64,000 nt of DNA from assembly GCA_040757085.1 (NCBI GenBank), contig JBFLXJ010000024.1, positions 43,946-107,945 on the forward strand, read 5' to 3'. How positions within the stretch are numbered: the stretch's first letter is position 1; the number at the start of each line of letters is the position of its first letter. Origin of the DNA: Bacillota bacterium (lineage in GTDB: Bacteria > Bacillota > Sulfobacillia > JACIYH01). A program made the position numbers and the translations under genes. The notes below the pieces were generated by a model that saw only the letters and a program-made list of their open reading frames with translations, ran no database searches and was not told the origin of the DNA. Below, in pieces: positions 35,540 through 44,250 of the stretch.

Positions 35540-36402
35540 TGCACGGTATCTGGTGGGCGGCCCTGGTGGTATCCCTGTTCGGCGCGGTGGGGGCGGCAGT
35601 GCTCTGGTGGTCGGCCGGGCGCAGGTGGATTGTCCTCCTGCCCGTGCTCATGGCCCTTCCCTTGAGCCCCCTGGTTAACTTCTTCGTCAAGCGTCCCCTG
35701 TACCTGGGGCTGCAGAGCCTGACCGGCGTCCCCCTGGCGTCCATCTCCGCCCTGCCCTGGTGGTTCCTGCTGCTGGTTCACCCCATACCGCCGCTCACCG
35801 AGGAGGCGGTCAAGCTGCTCCCCCTGGCGGTGCCCGGTATCCGGGCGCTGCTCGTGCCCGGCATGCGCGGGGGGAGGGGCGAAGCCGGCGGCGGGCGTGC
35901 CGCAACCGCGGGCCGCAGCGGCCTCGTCCACCTGGCCCTCGCCATCGGGTTGGGGTTCGGCCTGGGTGAGGCCTGGTGGATCGCGTGGGGGGTCGCCCGG
36001 GCCGGGTTGCACGCGGGCCTGCCCGTGTACTACTTCGGGGGCTTCATCAACGAGAGGCTGGTGGTGATGTTCTGCCACGGGGCCATGACGGCAGTGGCTC
36101 TGCGTGGCATTTCCCGCGCCCTGCGCTATGCGGAAGCCAGCCTGCACGGCCGGCGGGTGGGGGCGGTGGCGGCGGTGCTCGGCGGATACGCGGGGGCGGT
36201 GCTGCTACATGCCCTGCTGAACGTGGGTGCCGTGCTGTATCAGATCGGGAAGCTGGGGCCCATGGGGGCGAACCTGACCCTCGTGGCTTCCGCCCTGCTG
36301 CTGGTACTGGTGCTTGAGCGCATATACCGGGAGGGCTTGCGCGGTCAACGCCCGCGGGAACAGGTCCTCTGGCAGGGGCCGGGGCCGCGCACGGAGTTCT
36401 GA
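35539..36402 (+). CDS. PrsW-like intramembrane metalloprotease family protein
   Basis: The product has 287 residues and about eight TM segments from ATG 35539, coupled to the previous stop. The motif TEEAVKLLP matches the EExxK box, GFGLGEAWW gives the second Glu, and FCHGAMTAV and LLHALLN give the His residues of the ABI/PrsW glutamic-type protease superfamily. PrsW cleaves anti-sigma factors; the target here is unknown. Confidence 0.75.
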   Translation: MHGIWWAALVVSLFGAVGAAVLWWSAGRRWIVLLPVLMALPLSPLVNFFVKRPLYLGLQSLTGVPLASISALPWWFLLLVHPIPPLTEEAVKLLPLAVPGIRALLVPGMRGGRGEAGGGRAATAGRSGLVHLALAIGLGFGLGEAWWIAWGVARAGLHAGLPVYYFGGFINERLVVMFCHGAMTAVALRGISRALRYAEASLHGRRVGAVAAVLGGYAGAVLLHALLNVGAVLYQIGKLGPMGANLTLVASALLLVLVLERIYREGLRGQRPREQVLWQGPGPRTEF

Positions 36403-36581
36403 GGGACGGGATGGGGAGCGTGAGCAAGGGGAACATGTGGTCGCTGCGCCGTTTCCGACGGGAGGCCTCCCGGCTGCTGGACGAGATCACGCTACACTCA
36501 CCCCCGCGAGCCATGGCGCCTGCCTAAAGTACCCGAGGCCACCTTTCGCCTCCCAACCCAGACTGATACGACCCATCGAAC

Positions 36582-36827
36582 TCACCCAAGCTTGCCCAAC
36601 TCTCGCCTCTCGCCGGCGCGCTTCGCCTGGTCCGTCAAGCAACTTCGCTTCCCCGAGCACTTCAACCTGACCCAGTCAATCATCCACGGGGGCGGCTCAA
36701 ACCTCCTGTTCGCGGCCCGGATCACAATCATAACCTCCTCATCGTCAAATGGGGGAACGTCCAGCAGCTCTTCGTCATCAGGCGGGTTGTCGAAGTCGGC
36801 TATAATCGGCGGTGCAATCTCCACCAC
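36582..36827 (-). CDS. Possible small acidic protein
   Basis: The frame gives 81 residues with an acidic, Pro-containing first half (PPDDEELLDVPPFDDEEVM) and a basic C terminus. The start GTG 36827 has no convincing ribosome site, and the first codons overlap the end of the gene at 36800-38791. No family is recognised. Confidence 0.35.
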   Translation of the reverse strand: MVEIAPPIIADFDNPPDDEELLDVPPFDDEEVMIVIRAANRRFEPPPWMIDWVRLKCSGKRSCLTDQAKRAGERRELGKLG

Positions 36828-38791
36828 TGTGCTCTGTCCGCCTTACCGCCCGCATACCACGTTGCCAGACGCCCGGCGACAGGGCAAGTTCGCTCCGGCT
36901 CCCGACCGATCCCAGCCAATGCCATGCCACAGGCCATCCGCGGGGAACCGGGAACCTCATCGCCAGTACCATCGACGGCAAGTGCACAAGCGGGGAGGCA
37001 GGAGGCAGGGACGGACTCCCAAAAGCCCGGCCGACCCCTTCCTGTAATACCTACCCCCTCCCGGAACTCCCGGGCGTGACGTACAGCCCCGCTAGCCGGC
37101 CCCCCCCTCGCCGCAATGCTGTGGTACATAAGCATGCGCACCCGCCTGCCTGACCACGGGCCTTCCCCTTGGCTCCTCATCTGCACGGGACGGGAACGAG
37201 GTACCGCGGGGGCCCGGGGGCCCGGCGCGTGAGGGATACGCCAGAACAACCCGTGCACCACGAGGAACACCAGCACCACCACCACAGCCAGCCCCAGGCC
37301 CCCGGCCGGCACCCCTCCCCGGCGCAGGGCGACGCCCTGCGCCCACAGCTGCGCCAGCCTGCCGGCACCGACCACGGCAACCGCCCCCGCCCGACGTTGC
37401 GCCCCTCCCCACACCACCTGCTCCCGGCACGCACCCCGCACGATAACTATGGGCGTCTGCTGGTCCTGATTCCCCGCCGGGTTGTCCGACATGAGCGCCT
37501 CCAGCCGCCGGCGGTCCACCCCTCGCGAACACCCCACCGCCCAGGCCACCTGACGGTCGTTGGCGTCCACTATGGCCGCCTCACACCCCAGCGCGTCCGC
37601 GATGCGTTGCGCCAGGCCAGGGGGGTCGGCCGGACCCATGATCACGTAGTAGTCATAGGGAGGCAGGCTCCCCGGCACGTCGTCGATCAGCGCCGACTGC
37701 GGCCCCGCCACCAGGTAGAACCAGCCCTTCCGCCCCAGGAGCTTCCCCACCACCCCCGCCAACGCCGCCAGCCACACCCGCACCGTCCCCACTTCCTCCA
37801 CCAGAACCTGCATGGCAAGCGGGCTCGCCAGAGGGGCCATCCCCCCGAAGGGCACGTCGGTCTGGTCCACAAACCGCGAGAGCACCCGCGCCGTCAGGCA
37901 TGGAGCGATGGCACCCGCCATCTGAAACCTCCCCTCCATCACCCCCGCCACGCACGAAGAAAGCGCCACCACGTCCGACCGCCCCACCGACCGCACGTGC
38001 TCCCCCAACGCCGCCACCGGGTCGTCCACCTCGGTGAGCAGGCGCGTGCGCACACAGGTTCTCCCTCCCTCCGTGGAGACGCCAGCAGGCCCCGGAACCG
38101 CCAGGCCACCCTCCAGCCCCGCCTCCCGGGCCAGGGCCCTGAGCCTGGAACTGCGCGGCATCTCCCGCAGGCCCCAGAGCAGCACCTCCTTCGCCCGCTT
38201 CGCATTCCCCAGCGCCAGGTGCGCCCGGTAAAGCATCTCAAAGCCGCTCGCGTAGAAGTTGGACGCCCGCCAGGAAGCAAATTCCTCCAGCAGGGGCACC
38301 AGCCTGCCCAGATCACCCCGCGACCAGTACAGCCGCGCCAGCCGCTTGTACACGACCTTCAGGGGACTTCCCCAACCACGCCAGGCTCGCGCCGCCTCAA
38401 GCGCCCGCTCGTAGCACCCGGCAGCAAACTCCCCATCGCCGCCAAAATAAGCGTGCAGATCCCCGAGCAAAAGCAGGAGCCAGGGATTGCCGGGGTCGCG
38501 GCTCTGCATGTCAGCAGCCACCTGCCACGCCTCTCCGTACCTCCCCTGACGCAGGAGCAGGTGCACGAGCAGCCTCCCCACCTTCGGCGAACCACGCCCG
38601 GCGAACCCGCCCCGCAAGAGGCCCTCGGCTCCCCCGACGTCTCCCCTCCGCATCCGCTCCCACGCCGCCCAGTAAACCACGTGCTCCCCATCCCCAGCGC
38701 GGGCGAGCCTGGCGAACAGGGACCGGGAAACCGACTTCCACCCCAGCACGTCCAGCGCCCGCGCCACCCAAAGCCCCAGCCTCTTCAGCAC
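36800..38791 (-). CDS. TPR-like + CofE-like domain membrane protein
   Basis: GTG 38791 follows GGAGG and gives 663 residues. Residues ~20-240 are helical TPR-like repeats (GRYGEAWQVAADMQSRDPGN, GNAKRAKEVLLWGLREMP). Residues ~255-450 are a CofE/F420 ligase-like domain closely matching the C terminus of the protein at 9061-10644 (DDVPGSLPPYDYYVIMGP, IVDANDRQ, NPAGNQDQQTPIVIV). A TM helix (LGLAVVVVLVFLVVHGLFW) follows near 510, then VRMLMYHSIAA, like the very start of a polysaccharide deacetylase. The last ~90 residues look like run-on non-coding sequence, so the 3' end may be truncated. Confidence 0.7.
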   Translation of the reverse strand: MLKRLGLWVARALDVLGWKSVSRSLFARLARAGDGEHVVYWAAWERMRRGDVGGAEGLLRGGFAGRGSPKVGRLLVHLLLRQGRYGEAWQVAADMQSRDPGNPWLLLLLGDLHAYFGGDGEFAAGCYERALEAARAWRGWGSPLKVVYKRLARLYWSRGDLGRLVPLLEEFASWRASNFYASGFEMLYRAHLALGNAKRAKEVLLWGLREMPRSSRLRALAREAGLEGGLAVPGPAGVSTEGGRTCVRTRLLTEVDDPVAALGEHVRSVGRSDVVALSSCVAGVMEGRFQMAGAIAPCLTARVLSRFVDQTDVPFGGMAPLASPLAMQVLVEEVGTVRVWLAALAGVVGKLLGRKGWFYLVAGPQSALIDDVPGSLPPYDYYVIMGPADPPGLAQRIADALGCEAAIVDANDRQVAWAVGCSRGVDRRRLEALMSDNPAGNQDQQTPIVIVRGACREQVVWGGAQRRAGAVAVVGAGRLAQLWAQGVALRRGGVPAGGLGLAVVVVLVFLVVHGLFWRIPHAPGPRAPAVPRSRPVQMRSQGEGPWSGRRVRMLMYHSIAARGGPASGAVRHAREFREGVGITGRGRPGFWESVPASCLPACALAVDGTGDEVPGSPRMACGMALAGIGREPERTCPVAGRLATWYAGGKADRAQWWRLHRRL

Positions 38792-39065
38792 ACGACCGCC
38801 TCCCCGAGGCGCTTGACTCACCGCCACCGCTCCGCAATCCGGACCGCGGACAGGTCCCCACGCGACCCTACCACCCCGCCACACTACCTTCAAGCCCCAA
38901 AAGGACCCCGACCCTCCCAAAAGAAGCGACCCGGGCAAAAGAAACCGAGGGCCGCAGGCACGCGCCCCGCGCCAGGCAGCCGCCCTCGCCCGCACGCGGC
39001 CGCGCCGTTGACCCCAACTGCCGGCAGAACTATTATGCTCCTGCCAGCACACCGGAGGTGATCAC

Positions 39066-39983
39066 GTGCCAGCCCCCGGGAATCCGCTGGTCTCCCGGGC
39101 AAAGCTCCCGCTCGCCGCCTGGCTCACCATCACCGCCCTGGCCGCAGCAGGCCTGGGCCTCCTCACCCGCCCTCCCCTCGCCTCGGCCCAGCCCTGGCAC
39201 CCCCTCTGCCTGGTCTACCACCACCTGGTGCCCGAGCGGTTCCTCCATACGGCCCACAAGCTCAACGGGGCCACCCTCGCCGTGGAAGACTTCGCCGCCC
39301 AAATGCAGTACCTCGCCTCCCACGGGGACCGCGTCATAACCCTCACCCAGTTCGAGAACATGCTCGACCGCAAGCAGGCCATCCCACCCAGGGCGGTGAT
39401 GCTCACCTTCGCCGACGGCTACGAAAGCGTCTACCGCTACGCCTTCCCCGTGCTCAAACGATACCACTTCCCCGCCACCGTGTTCCTCATCACCTCGCTG
39501 GCGGGCAAGAGCCCGCCTAATCCCGACCCAGCCGCGATCACCTACCTCACCTGGTCTCAGGTCCGCGAGATGTACGAAAGCGGCCTGGTCGACTTCCAAA
39601 GCCACACCCACGACATGCACCACTTCGTCCCAGGGCACCCTTTCCCCAGCCCCGCCCTGGTCGCTTCGCCCCCGGAGCAGGTGCTCGCCGACCTGAAGGC
39701 TTCCCGACGCGCCATCTCCGAGCACCTGGGCTACCTCCCCACCGCCCTCGCCTACCCCTACCGCGCCTACACCAGCGAAACAGCACAACTCGCACGGCAG
39801 GCAGGGTTCCGCCTGGCCTTCACCACCAGGCCCGGCCCCAGCCTGCCGCCCGACCTCCAGCGCTACGCCCTGCCCAGGGTCCTGGTCTTCCCCCACACCT
39901 CCTGGTTCACCTGGCGGCACTTCGTGCTCAGAGTGTTGTCGCTAACATTATCTGACCGATGCTTTTTCACGTTGGTTGGCTAA
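39066..39983 (+). CDS. Polysaccharide deacetylase family protein with altered catalytic motif
   Basis: GTG 39066 has GGAGGTGA just upstream. The N-terminal signal/anchor (LTITALAAAGLGLLTR) leads to a NodB-like domain (LCLVYHHLVP, AVMLTFADGYESVY, QSHTHDMHH, TALAYPYRAY). The usual TFDDG is TFADG: the first Asp, the catalytic base, is Ala, while the metal Asp and the His pair remain. The last ~16 residues lie beyond 39934, where the terminal repeat of the 7 kb transposon begins, so the natural C terminus was replaced. Confidence 0.8.
   Translation: MPAPGNPLVSRAKLPLAAWLTITALAAAGLGLLTRPPLASAQPWHPLCLVYHHLVPERFLHTAHKLNGATLAVEDFAAQMQYLASHGDRVITLTQFENMLDRKQAIPPRAVMLTFADGYESVYRYAFPVLKRYHFPATVFLITSLAGKSPPNPDPAAITYLTWSQVREMYESGLVDFQSHTHDMHHFVPGHPFPSPALVASPPEQVLADLKASRRAISEHLGYLPTALAYPYRAYTSETAQLARQAGFRLAFTTRPGPSLPPDLQRYALPRVLVFPHTSWFTWRHFVLRVLSLTLSDRCFFTLVG
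39934..39957 (+). repeat. Left terminal inverted repeat of the DDE transposon
   Basis: It starts TGTTGTCG and runs through GCTAACATTATCTGACC. It matches the right end at 19 of 24 positions when reversed. Confidence 0.65.
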
Positions 39984-40076
39984 CTGGGTGTTGTTCGGCT
40001 GTGACTTGCCTGCGTGGCCCGGAACCTGCCCCAAGCGGAGTACGCCTTGACGGGTTGGGCGAATACGTGGCAGGGT

Positions 40077-40406
40077 ATGGATGAGGGTGGGGTGAAGGCC
40101 ATGTTCGGTGGCTGGGCGCAGGTCGTGTTGGGGTGGCCTGCAATTGTTGCCTCAATGGGGGCGGCAGTCTGCGGGATCATCCGGTGCCAGCCAGTATGGC
40201 TGCACGTCGGCGCGGTGTTGATCCTGGGGTTTTCCTGGTATCTCGGAAACACACCGCGTTTCAGGGGTGTCGGTCTCCTTCTGCCCCTCCTGTTCGTTGG
40301 TGCCAGCTTCGCCGTACAACGGGGCCGGCGCATGCTGGGGTTGCTTCTACTGGCACCCTTCTTCGTCCTAACTCTGTGGTTGGCCTGGGCGGTGCTGTCC
40401 CAATAA
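40077..40406 (+). CDS. Small integral membrane protein, transposon passenger
   Basis: The product has 109 residues from ATG 40077 (ATG 40101 is possible) with three or four hydrophobic segments (VVLGWPAIVASMGAAVCG, LHVGAVLILGFSWYLG, GVGLLLPLLFVGASFAV, LLLLAPFFVLTLWLAW). It lies between the left end and the split ATPase gene and reads against the transposition genes. No family is recognised. Confidence 0.5.
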   Translation: MDEGGVKAMFGGWAQVVLGWPAIVASMGAAVCGIIRCQPVWLHVGAVLILGFSWYLGNTPRFRGVGLLLPLLFVGASFAVQRGRRMLGLLLLAPFFVLTLWLAWAVLSQ

Positions 40407-40479
40407 TTGTGTGTGGTTCCCGTTGGCTGAACCGCTTCTTGCCACGCCGTTTGGCCAGACCGGCCGGGTACCCAAGGAG

Positions 40480-40854
40480 CTAAGAATCGTCCTCGAACTC
40501 CTGAGCAGCCCGCCTCACGGTGACCTCGTCGATGATGGGTTTCTCCTGGAAGTAGCCGTCGATGAGGCAGGTGGTGCACAGGTTGTTGATCCGGCGGGGT
40601 ATGCCCTTGGAGTGGTGGTAGATCAGGCTGAGTGCCTCGTCGGAGAAGATGGGCCTTGAGGCTCCCGCAACCTTCATGTGGTGCAGCACGTACTCCCTGG
40701 TCTCCTGCTCCGTGAGCCCGGCCAAGTGGTAGCGGATACTCACCCTCTGGGCAATGGCCTCGAAGGTTTGCAGCTTCAAGCGGTGGCGTAGTTCCGTCTG
40801 GCCCACCAAGATGAGGGCCATGGGCGAGGCGGAATCCATGTTGAAGTTGGTGAG
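40480..40854 (-). pseudogene. ExeA-like AAA ATPase, C-terminal half (split gene)
   Basis: The frame continues the ATPase of 44251-44688: after the direct repeat it reads NFNMDSASPMALILVGQTEL (sensor 1), RVSIRYHLAGLTEQE and SKGIPRRINNLC (sensor 2), ending EFEDDS. Deleting 40855-44250 with one GGTGAG copy gives an uninterrupted protein of 268 residues. TnsC/IstB-like ATPases of this kind deliver the transposase to target DNA. Confidence 0.85.
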
Positions 40855-40880
40855 TTATACCGATATCGGCATAACTCACG

Positions 40881-40906
40881 TTATGCCGAGCCCACGATTA
40901 TGCCGA
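40881..40906 (+). repeat. RIT element left inverted repeat
   Basis: It is two copies of TTATGCCGA joined by GCCCACGA, an exact reverse complement of 44225-44250. The units are candidate recombinase half-sites. Confidence 0.9.
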
Positions 40907-40963
40907 GTGGTAGGGTGAAGGCCGGGCGCCGGACCGCCCGGAAGGATTAGGTGTTCGGCATAA

Positions 40964-41953
40964 TCACAGGCCTTCAAGAAACGCGAGCAACCTATCGGGA
41001 GGGCGGTAGCGACCAGGTTTTGTGTTAGGCGGAGCTGCGCGAGAGATCGCTTTTTCTTTGAGGGCCAGGTCGGCATGAAAGTAGACCTGAGTGGTCTGGA
41101 CGCTTTCGTGTCCCAGCCAGAGCGCGATTACGGTGGGGTCGACGCCGCCGTGAAGTAGGTTCATCGCGCAGGTGTGGCGGAGCACGTGGGGCGACACTTT
41201 CTTGGAGCGTAACGATGGGCAGCGTTGGGCGGCTAAGGACGCATATTTAGCGAGTAGCCATTGCACCGCATCGGAGCTGAGAGGCCCGCCGCGAAGGGTC
41301 GGGAAAGCCGGATCAGTCTGGCAACCGCCCCGCTCCCGAAGCCAGACGCGTAGCACAGCAACCGTCCGAGTTGTCAAGGGGGTCGCTCGTTGCTTGCGCC
41401 CCTTTCCGTGACACCGTACATGGGCTCCGGACCCCAGCTCGAGGTCTCCGACCACGAGCCCGGTCAACTCGCTGATCCGCAGCCCTGTTTGGATAGCGAG
41501 GACCAACAGGGCGTAGTCCCGCCGGCCCGTCCATTTGGTACGGTCGATTGCAGCGAGCAACGCGTCAATCTCGTCCTGGTTAAGGAAGTCAATCGTCGAG
41601 CGCTCGTAGCGCTTTGATGGAATGGCGAGTACACGTTGGATCACGTTCGCATGCTCGGGGTGACGGAAGGAGGCATAGCGGAACAGCGAGTGAATCGCTG
41701 CCAAACGAGCATTGCGAGTGCGGACGCCATTATGCCGGTCATGCTCAAGCCAGTCGAGGAAAGCGCCGATCAGTGGGGCATCAAGTTCAGCAATGTCGAC
41801 TTGAGAAGGCGCCTTTCCGATCTGCTCGTGGACGAAGTTAAGCAGTAGGCGGAAGGTATCCCGATAGGCGGCCACGGTGCGCGGACTGGCCTGCCGCTGA
41901 GTGAGGAGCCGTTCGGTGAAAAAGGCTTCTAGGATGGGTGCGAGGTTACTCAT
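40964..41953 (-). CDS. RIT tyrosine recombinase, third gene
   Basis: The product has 329 residues from ATG 41953, which overlaps the previous stop (ATGA). It has a SAM-like N-terminal domain (RQASPRTVAAYRDTFRLLL) and a catalytic domain with Arg in TGLRISELTG, HVLRHTCA, LGHES and the nucleophile Tyr in TTQVYFHAD. It is XerC/D-like. The stop abuts an inner TCGGCATAA site (40955-40963). Confidence 0.92.
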   Translation of the reverse strand: MSNLAPILEAFFTERLLTQRQASPRTVAAYRDTFRLLLNFVHEQIGKAPSQVDIAELDAPLIGAFLDWLEHDRHNGVRTRNARLAAIHSLFRYASFRHPEHANVIQRVLAIPSKRYERSTIDFLNQDEIDALLAAIDRTKWTGRRDYALLVLAIQTGLRISELTGLVVGDLELGSGAHVRCHGKGRKQRATPLTTRTVAVLRVWLRERGGCQTDPAFPTLRGGPLSSDAVQWLLAKYASLAAQRCPSLRSKKVSPHVLRHTCAMNLLHGGVDPTVIALWLGHESVQTTQVYFHADLALKEKAISRAAPPNTKPGRYRPPDRLLAFLEGL

Positions 41954-42876
41954 CGCAATGCCCCCTTCGCGTGCCCGATTCGCTCTGCCGCCAACACCAG
42001 TAGGTCGGGGGCCGCCTGGAGATACCAGTAGGTGGATACTGGGTCGACGTGTCCGAGATAGGCGGACAGGAGCGGAAGCTTGCTCGTGACGTCCGTTCCG
42101 GCTTGATACCAATCACGCAGGGTGGCCACTGCGAAGGTGTGCCGCAGGTCGTGGATGCGCGGCCGGCCTGATCCGGCGCGGGGTTGGAGGCCGACGCGCG
42201 CGATGAGTTGTGCGAAGACGCGACGCACGCAGGCGTCGATCAGACGAGTTCCGCGGGTGGACACGAAGAAGCTTGGTACCCTCGGCTTGCCGCCTAGCCT
42301 GGCCCGCTGCTGCGCATACTCCTTAAGAGCCGCGATGGTGGTGGGGTGCAGCGGCAACTGTCGCGGCTTATTGAACTTGGTCTGCCGGATCCGAATCAAA
42401 CCCGCGTCAAGATCGACGTCATCGTGATCCAGGCGGATGGCTTCGCTTAGTCTCATCCCGGTAACGGCCAACAACCCGAATAAAGCCTGATAGGTCATTG
42501 CTCGCAATGGCGGGCTCAACGTGCCAGCGGCATCGATGAGACTCGCGATCTCAGTTTCCGAATATAGGTACGGCGTCGGGCGTCGGTACCGATACGCTAG
42601 CAGATCTGGCACTGGCACTTCGACGGACGGATCGAGCGTATGCAGGTAACGGGAGAAACCGCACACCACGGAGAGTCGCTTCTTCCTCCAAAGCGGCTGC
42701 ACGTTCGTTGGTTTGGTGGCCCAGGCCAGCGCTAGCTGGCTGGTCACCGTGGATGCTCCCATGCGGTCCAGGTAGTCAACGAAGTCGGTCAGAAGCCGGT
42801 CGTGGCCGCGAAGTTTGAACCCAAGAGAGCGCCGCAGGGCAACATAGTCGCTGACTTGCTGACGAAGATCGATCAT
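41950..42876 (-). CDS. RIT tyrosine recombinase, second gene
   Basis: The product has 308 residues from ATG 42876, overlapping the first recombinase stop (ATGA). The catalytic set is Arg in TGMRLSEAIRL, HDLRHTFA, LGHVDP and Tyr in STYWYLQA. The N-terminal part (YVALRRSLGFKLRGHDRLL) is typical of the middle protein of recombinase trios. Confidence 0.92.
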   Translation of the reverse strand: MIDLRQQVSDYVALRRSLGFKLRGHDRLLTDFVDYLDRMGASTVTSQLALAWATKPTNVQPLWRKKRLSVVCGFSRYLHTLDPSVEVPVPDLLAYRYRRPTPYLYSETEIASLIDAAGTLSPPLRAMTYQALFGLLAVTGMRLSEAIRLDHDDVDLDAGLIRIRQTKFNKPRQLPLHPTTIAALKEYAQQRARLGGKPRVPSFFVSTRGTRLIDACVRRVFAQLIARVGLQPRAGSGRPRIHDLRHTFAVATLRDWYQAGTDVTSKLPLLSAYLGHVDPVSTYWYLQAAPDLLVLAAERIGHAKGALR

Positions 42877-44093
42877 ACCGCACCACCTGGCCATCGCCGG
42901 GCGACACTGGCCAAGGCATCGTGGTCATCCTTGGCGTAATGGGCAGTGGTCGTTAGACGGTGGTGTCGAAGAACCTGGCCGATCTCCAACAACGGCGCAC
43001 CGGCTCGACGCATTGCCGTCGCCGCGCTATGTCGAAGCCGGTGTGCACCCGCAGGTGGTAGTCCTGCCCGGCCGCAGGCCCGCGTTACAATGCTGCTAAT
43101 AGAAGCGCTCGACAGGGCAGCATAGGGCGCCCGCACATGCAGAAACAGGGCGCGGCAACTGCCGCCGCGACGAGCCTTGTGACAATAATCGGCCAGAGCC
43201 TCGCCGACATCAACTGGTAGTGGGAGCCGATCGTGGCGATTGCCCTTACCGGCCACGAGGATCTCTCCGTTACGCCAGTCGACATCATCTAGCGTCAGCG
43301 ATGCCACCTCCTTGGATCGCAAGCCGAGCCGGGCCAGCAGGGTCAAAATCGCGAAATCGCGGCGACCCGCAGTGGTTTCGCGGTCGCAACTGGCGAGTAG
43401 TCGCGCTACCTGTTGCTCGGATAAGGCGCGCGACAGTCTGGTGTCACGCCAAGTTGGAGCAGGCAGCACTGCATCCGCAAGCGACAATGGTGTGTGACCT
43501 TGCACGTACAGAAAGCGCAGAAATGCCCGCAGAGCAACCGCCACGTTGTGGAGCGATCCTACGCTACGACGCCTGGACTCCGCAAGGATGAACGCAGTGA
43601 CCTTATCGGTCATCAAGCCTTCAAAGCCGTATCCGGTCACGCCCTCGCTGATTCCGCAAGTAGACAAGAACTGATGCGCCACGTACCGGTACCAGCGAGT
43701 GGTCCGCTGGGCCAAGCCGCGCTGACTGACCAAATACGTGGTGAAGTCGTCCAAAACCCGCGCCAGGTGTGTCTCGGGAACGAGCGACATCACCTCGGGC
43801 ACAGCACCAATGCTACGGAGATAGCTCGTTAGCACCTCTAGCATTCCGCCGTTTGAGCGTCCCTTCGCATAACCGCGCACCCGCCGCTCGGCTGCAAACT
43901 CCTGCACCCGCTGGGGTGTCAGTTCCGCCACAGCCCAGGCCTGATCGCCCAGCCAACGGCTTAGGTGCCTCATTACGACCAGATAAGAGGTCGCCGACCA
44001 CGGTGAATATCCCTGTCGAGCCAATTCCTCCAAGAACCCAGAAACGAACGGTTCTAATGGACCGGAGACGTGGATCCCGAACGGTTTACACAT
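42873..44093 (-). CDS. RIT tyrosine recombinase, first gene
   Basis: ATG 44093 (MCKPFGIHVSG) follows a G-rich site; the frame is open to 44114. The 406-residue product has the long N-terminal arm-binding region and the catalytic set Arg in LGLRSKEVASL, HRLRHSAAT, LRHHRLTTTAHY. It is the largest of the trio, as usual in RIT elements. All three are presumed to act together. Confidence 0.92.
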   Translation of the reverse strand: MCKPFGIHVSGPLEPFVSGFLEELARQGYSPWSATSYLVVMRHLSRWLGDQAWAVAELTPQRVQEFAAERRVRGYAKGRSNGGMLEVLTSYLRSIGAVPEVMSLVPETHLARVLDDFTTYLVSQRGLAQRTTRWYRYVAHQFLSTCGISEGVTGYGFEGLMTDKVTAFILAESRRRSVGSLHNVAVALRAFLRFLYVQGHTPLSLADAVLPAPTWRDTRLSRALSEQQVARLLASCDRETTAGRRDFAILTLLARLGLRSKEVASLTLDDVDWRNGEILVAGKGNRHDRLPLPVDVGEALADYCHKARRGGSCRALFLHVRAPYAALSSASISSIVTRACGRAGLPPAGAHRLRHSAATAMRRAGAPLLEIGQVLRHHRLTTTAHYAKDDHDALASVARRWPGGAV

Positions 44094-44224
44094 CGACCAT
44101 GCCCCCCTCGGCAATCCGAACCTCGGCCAGGATGTGTTCCTGCGAGGGCCGGCAAATTATGCCGAGTACTTCGACGCTCCTGTACATGCGCTCCTAGAGA
44201 CAACTCCCTGCCGCGCTGACCTGT

Positions 44225-44250
44225 TCGGCATAATCGTGGGCTCGGCATAA
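44225..44250 (-). repeat. RIT element right inverted repeat
   Basis: It is an exact reverse complement of 40881-40906, directly followed by the GGTGAG direct repeat. Confidence 0.9.

Larger units (their letters stand above)
40855..44250. mobile_element. RIT-type element: three tyrosine recombinases flanked by inverted repeats
   Basis: Three tyrosine recombinase genes in one direction, each overlapping the next by ATGA, sit between perfect 26 bp inverted repeats (40881-40906 and 44225-44250). This is the recombinase-in-trio plan. The element is flanked by GGTGAG at 40849-40854 and 44251-44256 and splits the transposon's ATPase gene. The left end carries 26 extra bases (40855-40880) that include a 20-base palindrome at 40855-40874. 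The unit TTATGCCGA or its complement recurs at 40881, 40898, 40955, 44157, 44225 and 44242, plus variants at 40855 and 40866. Confidence 0.88.

Noticed and set aside
37169..39061. 630-residue + strand frame, rich in His, Arg and Pro
   Set aside because: It is a mirror of the TPR + CofE-like gene on the other strand; its composition is typical of reverse-strand reading in GC-rich DNA.
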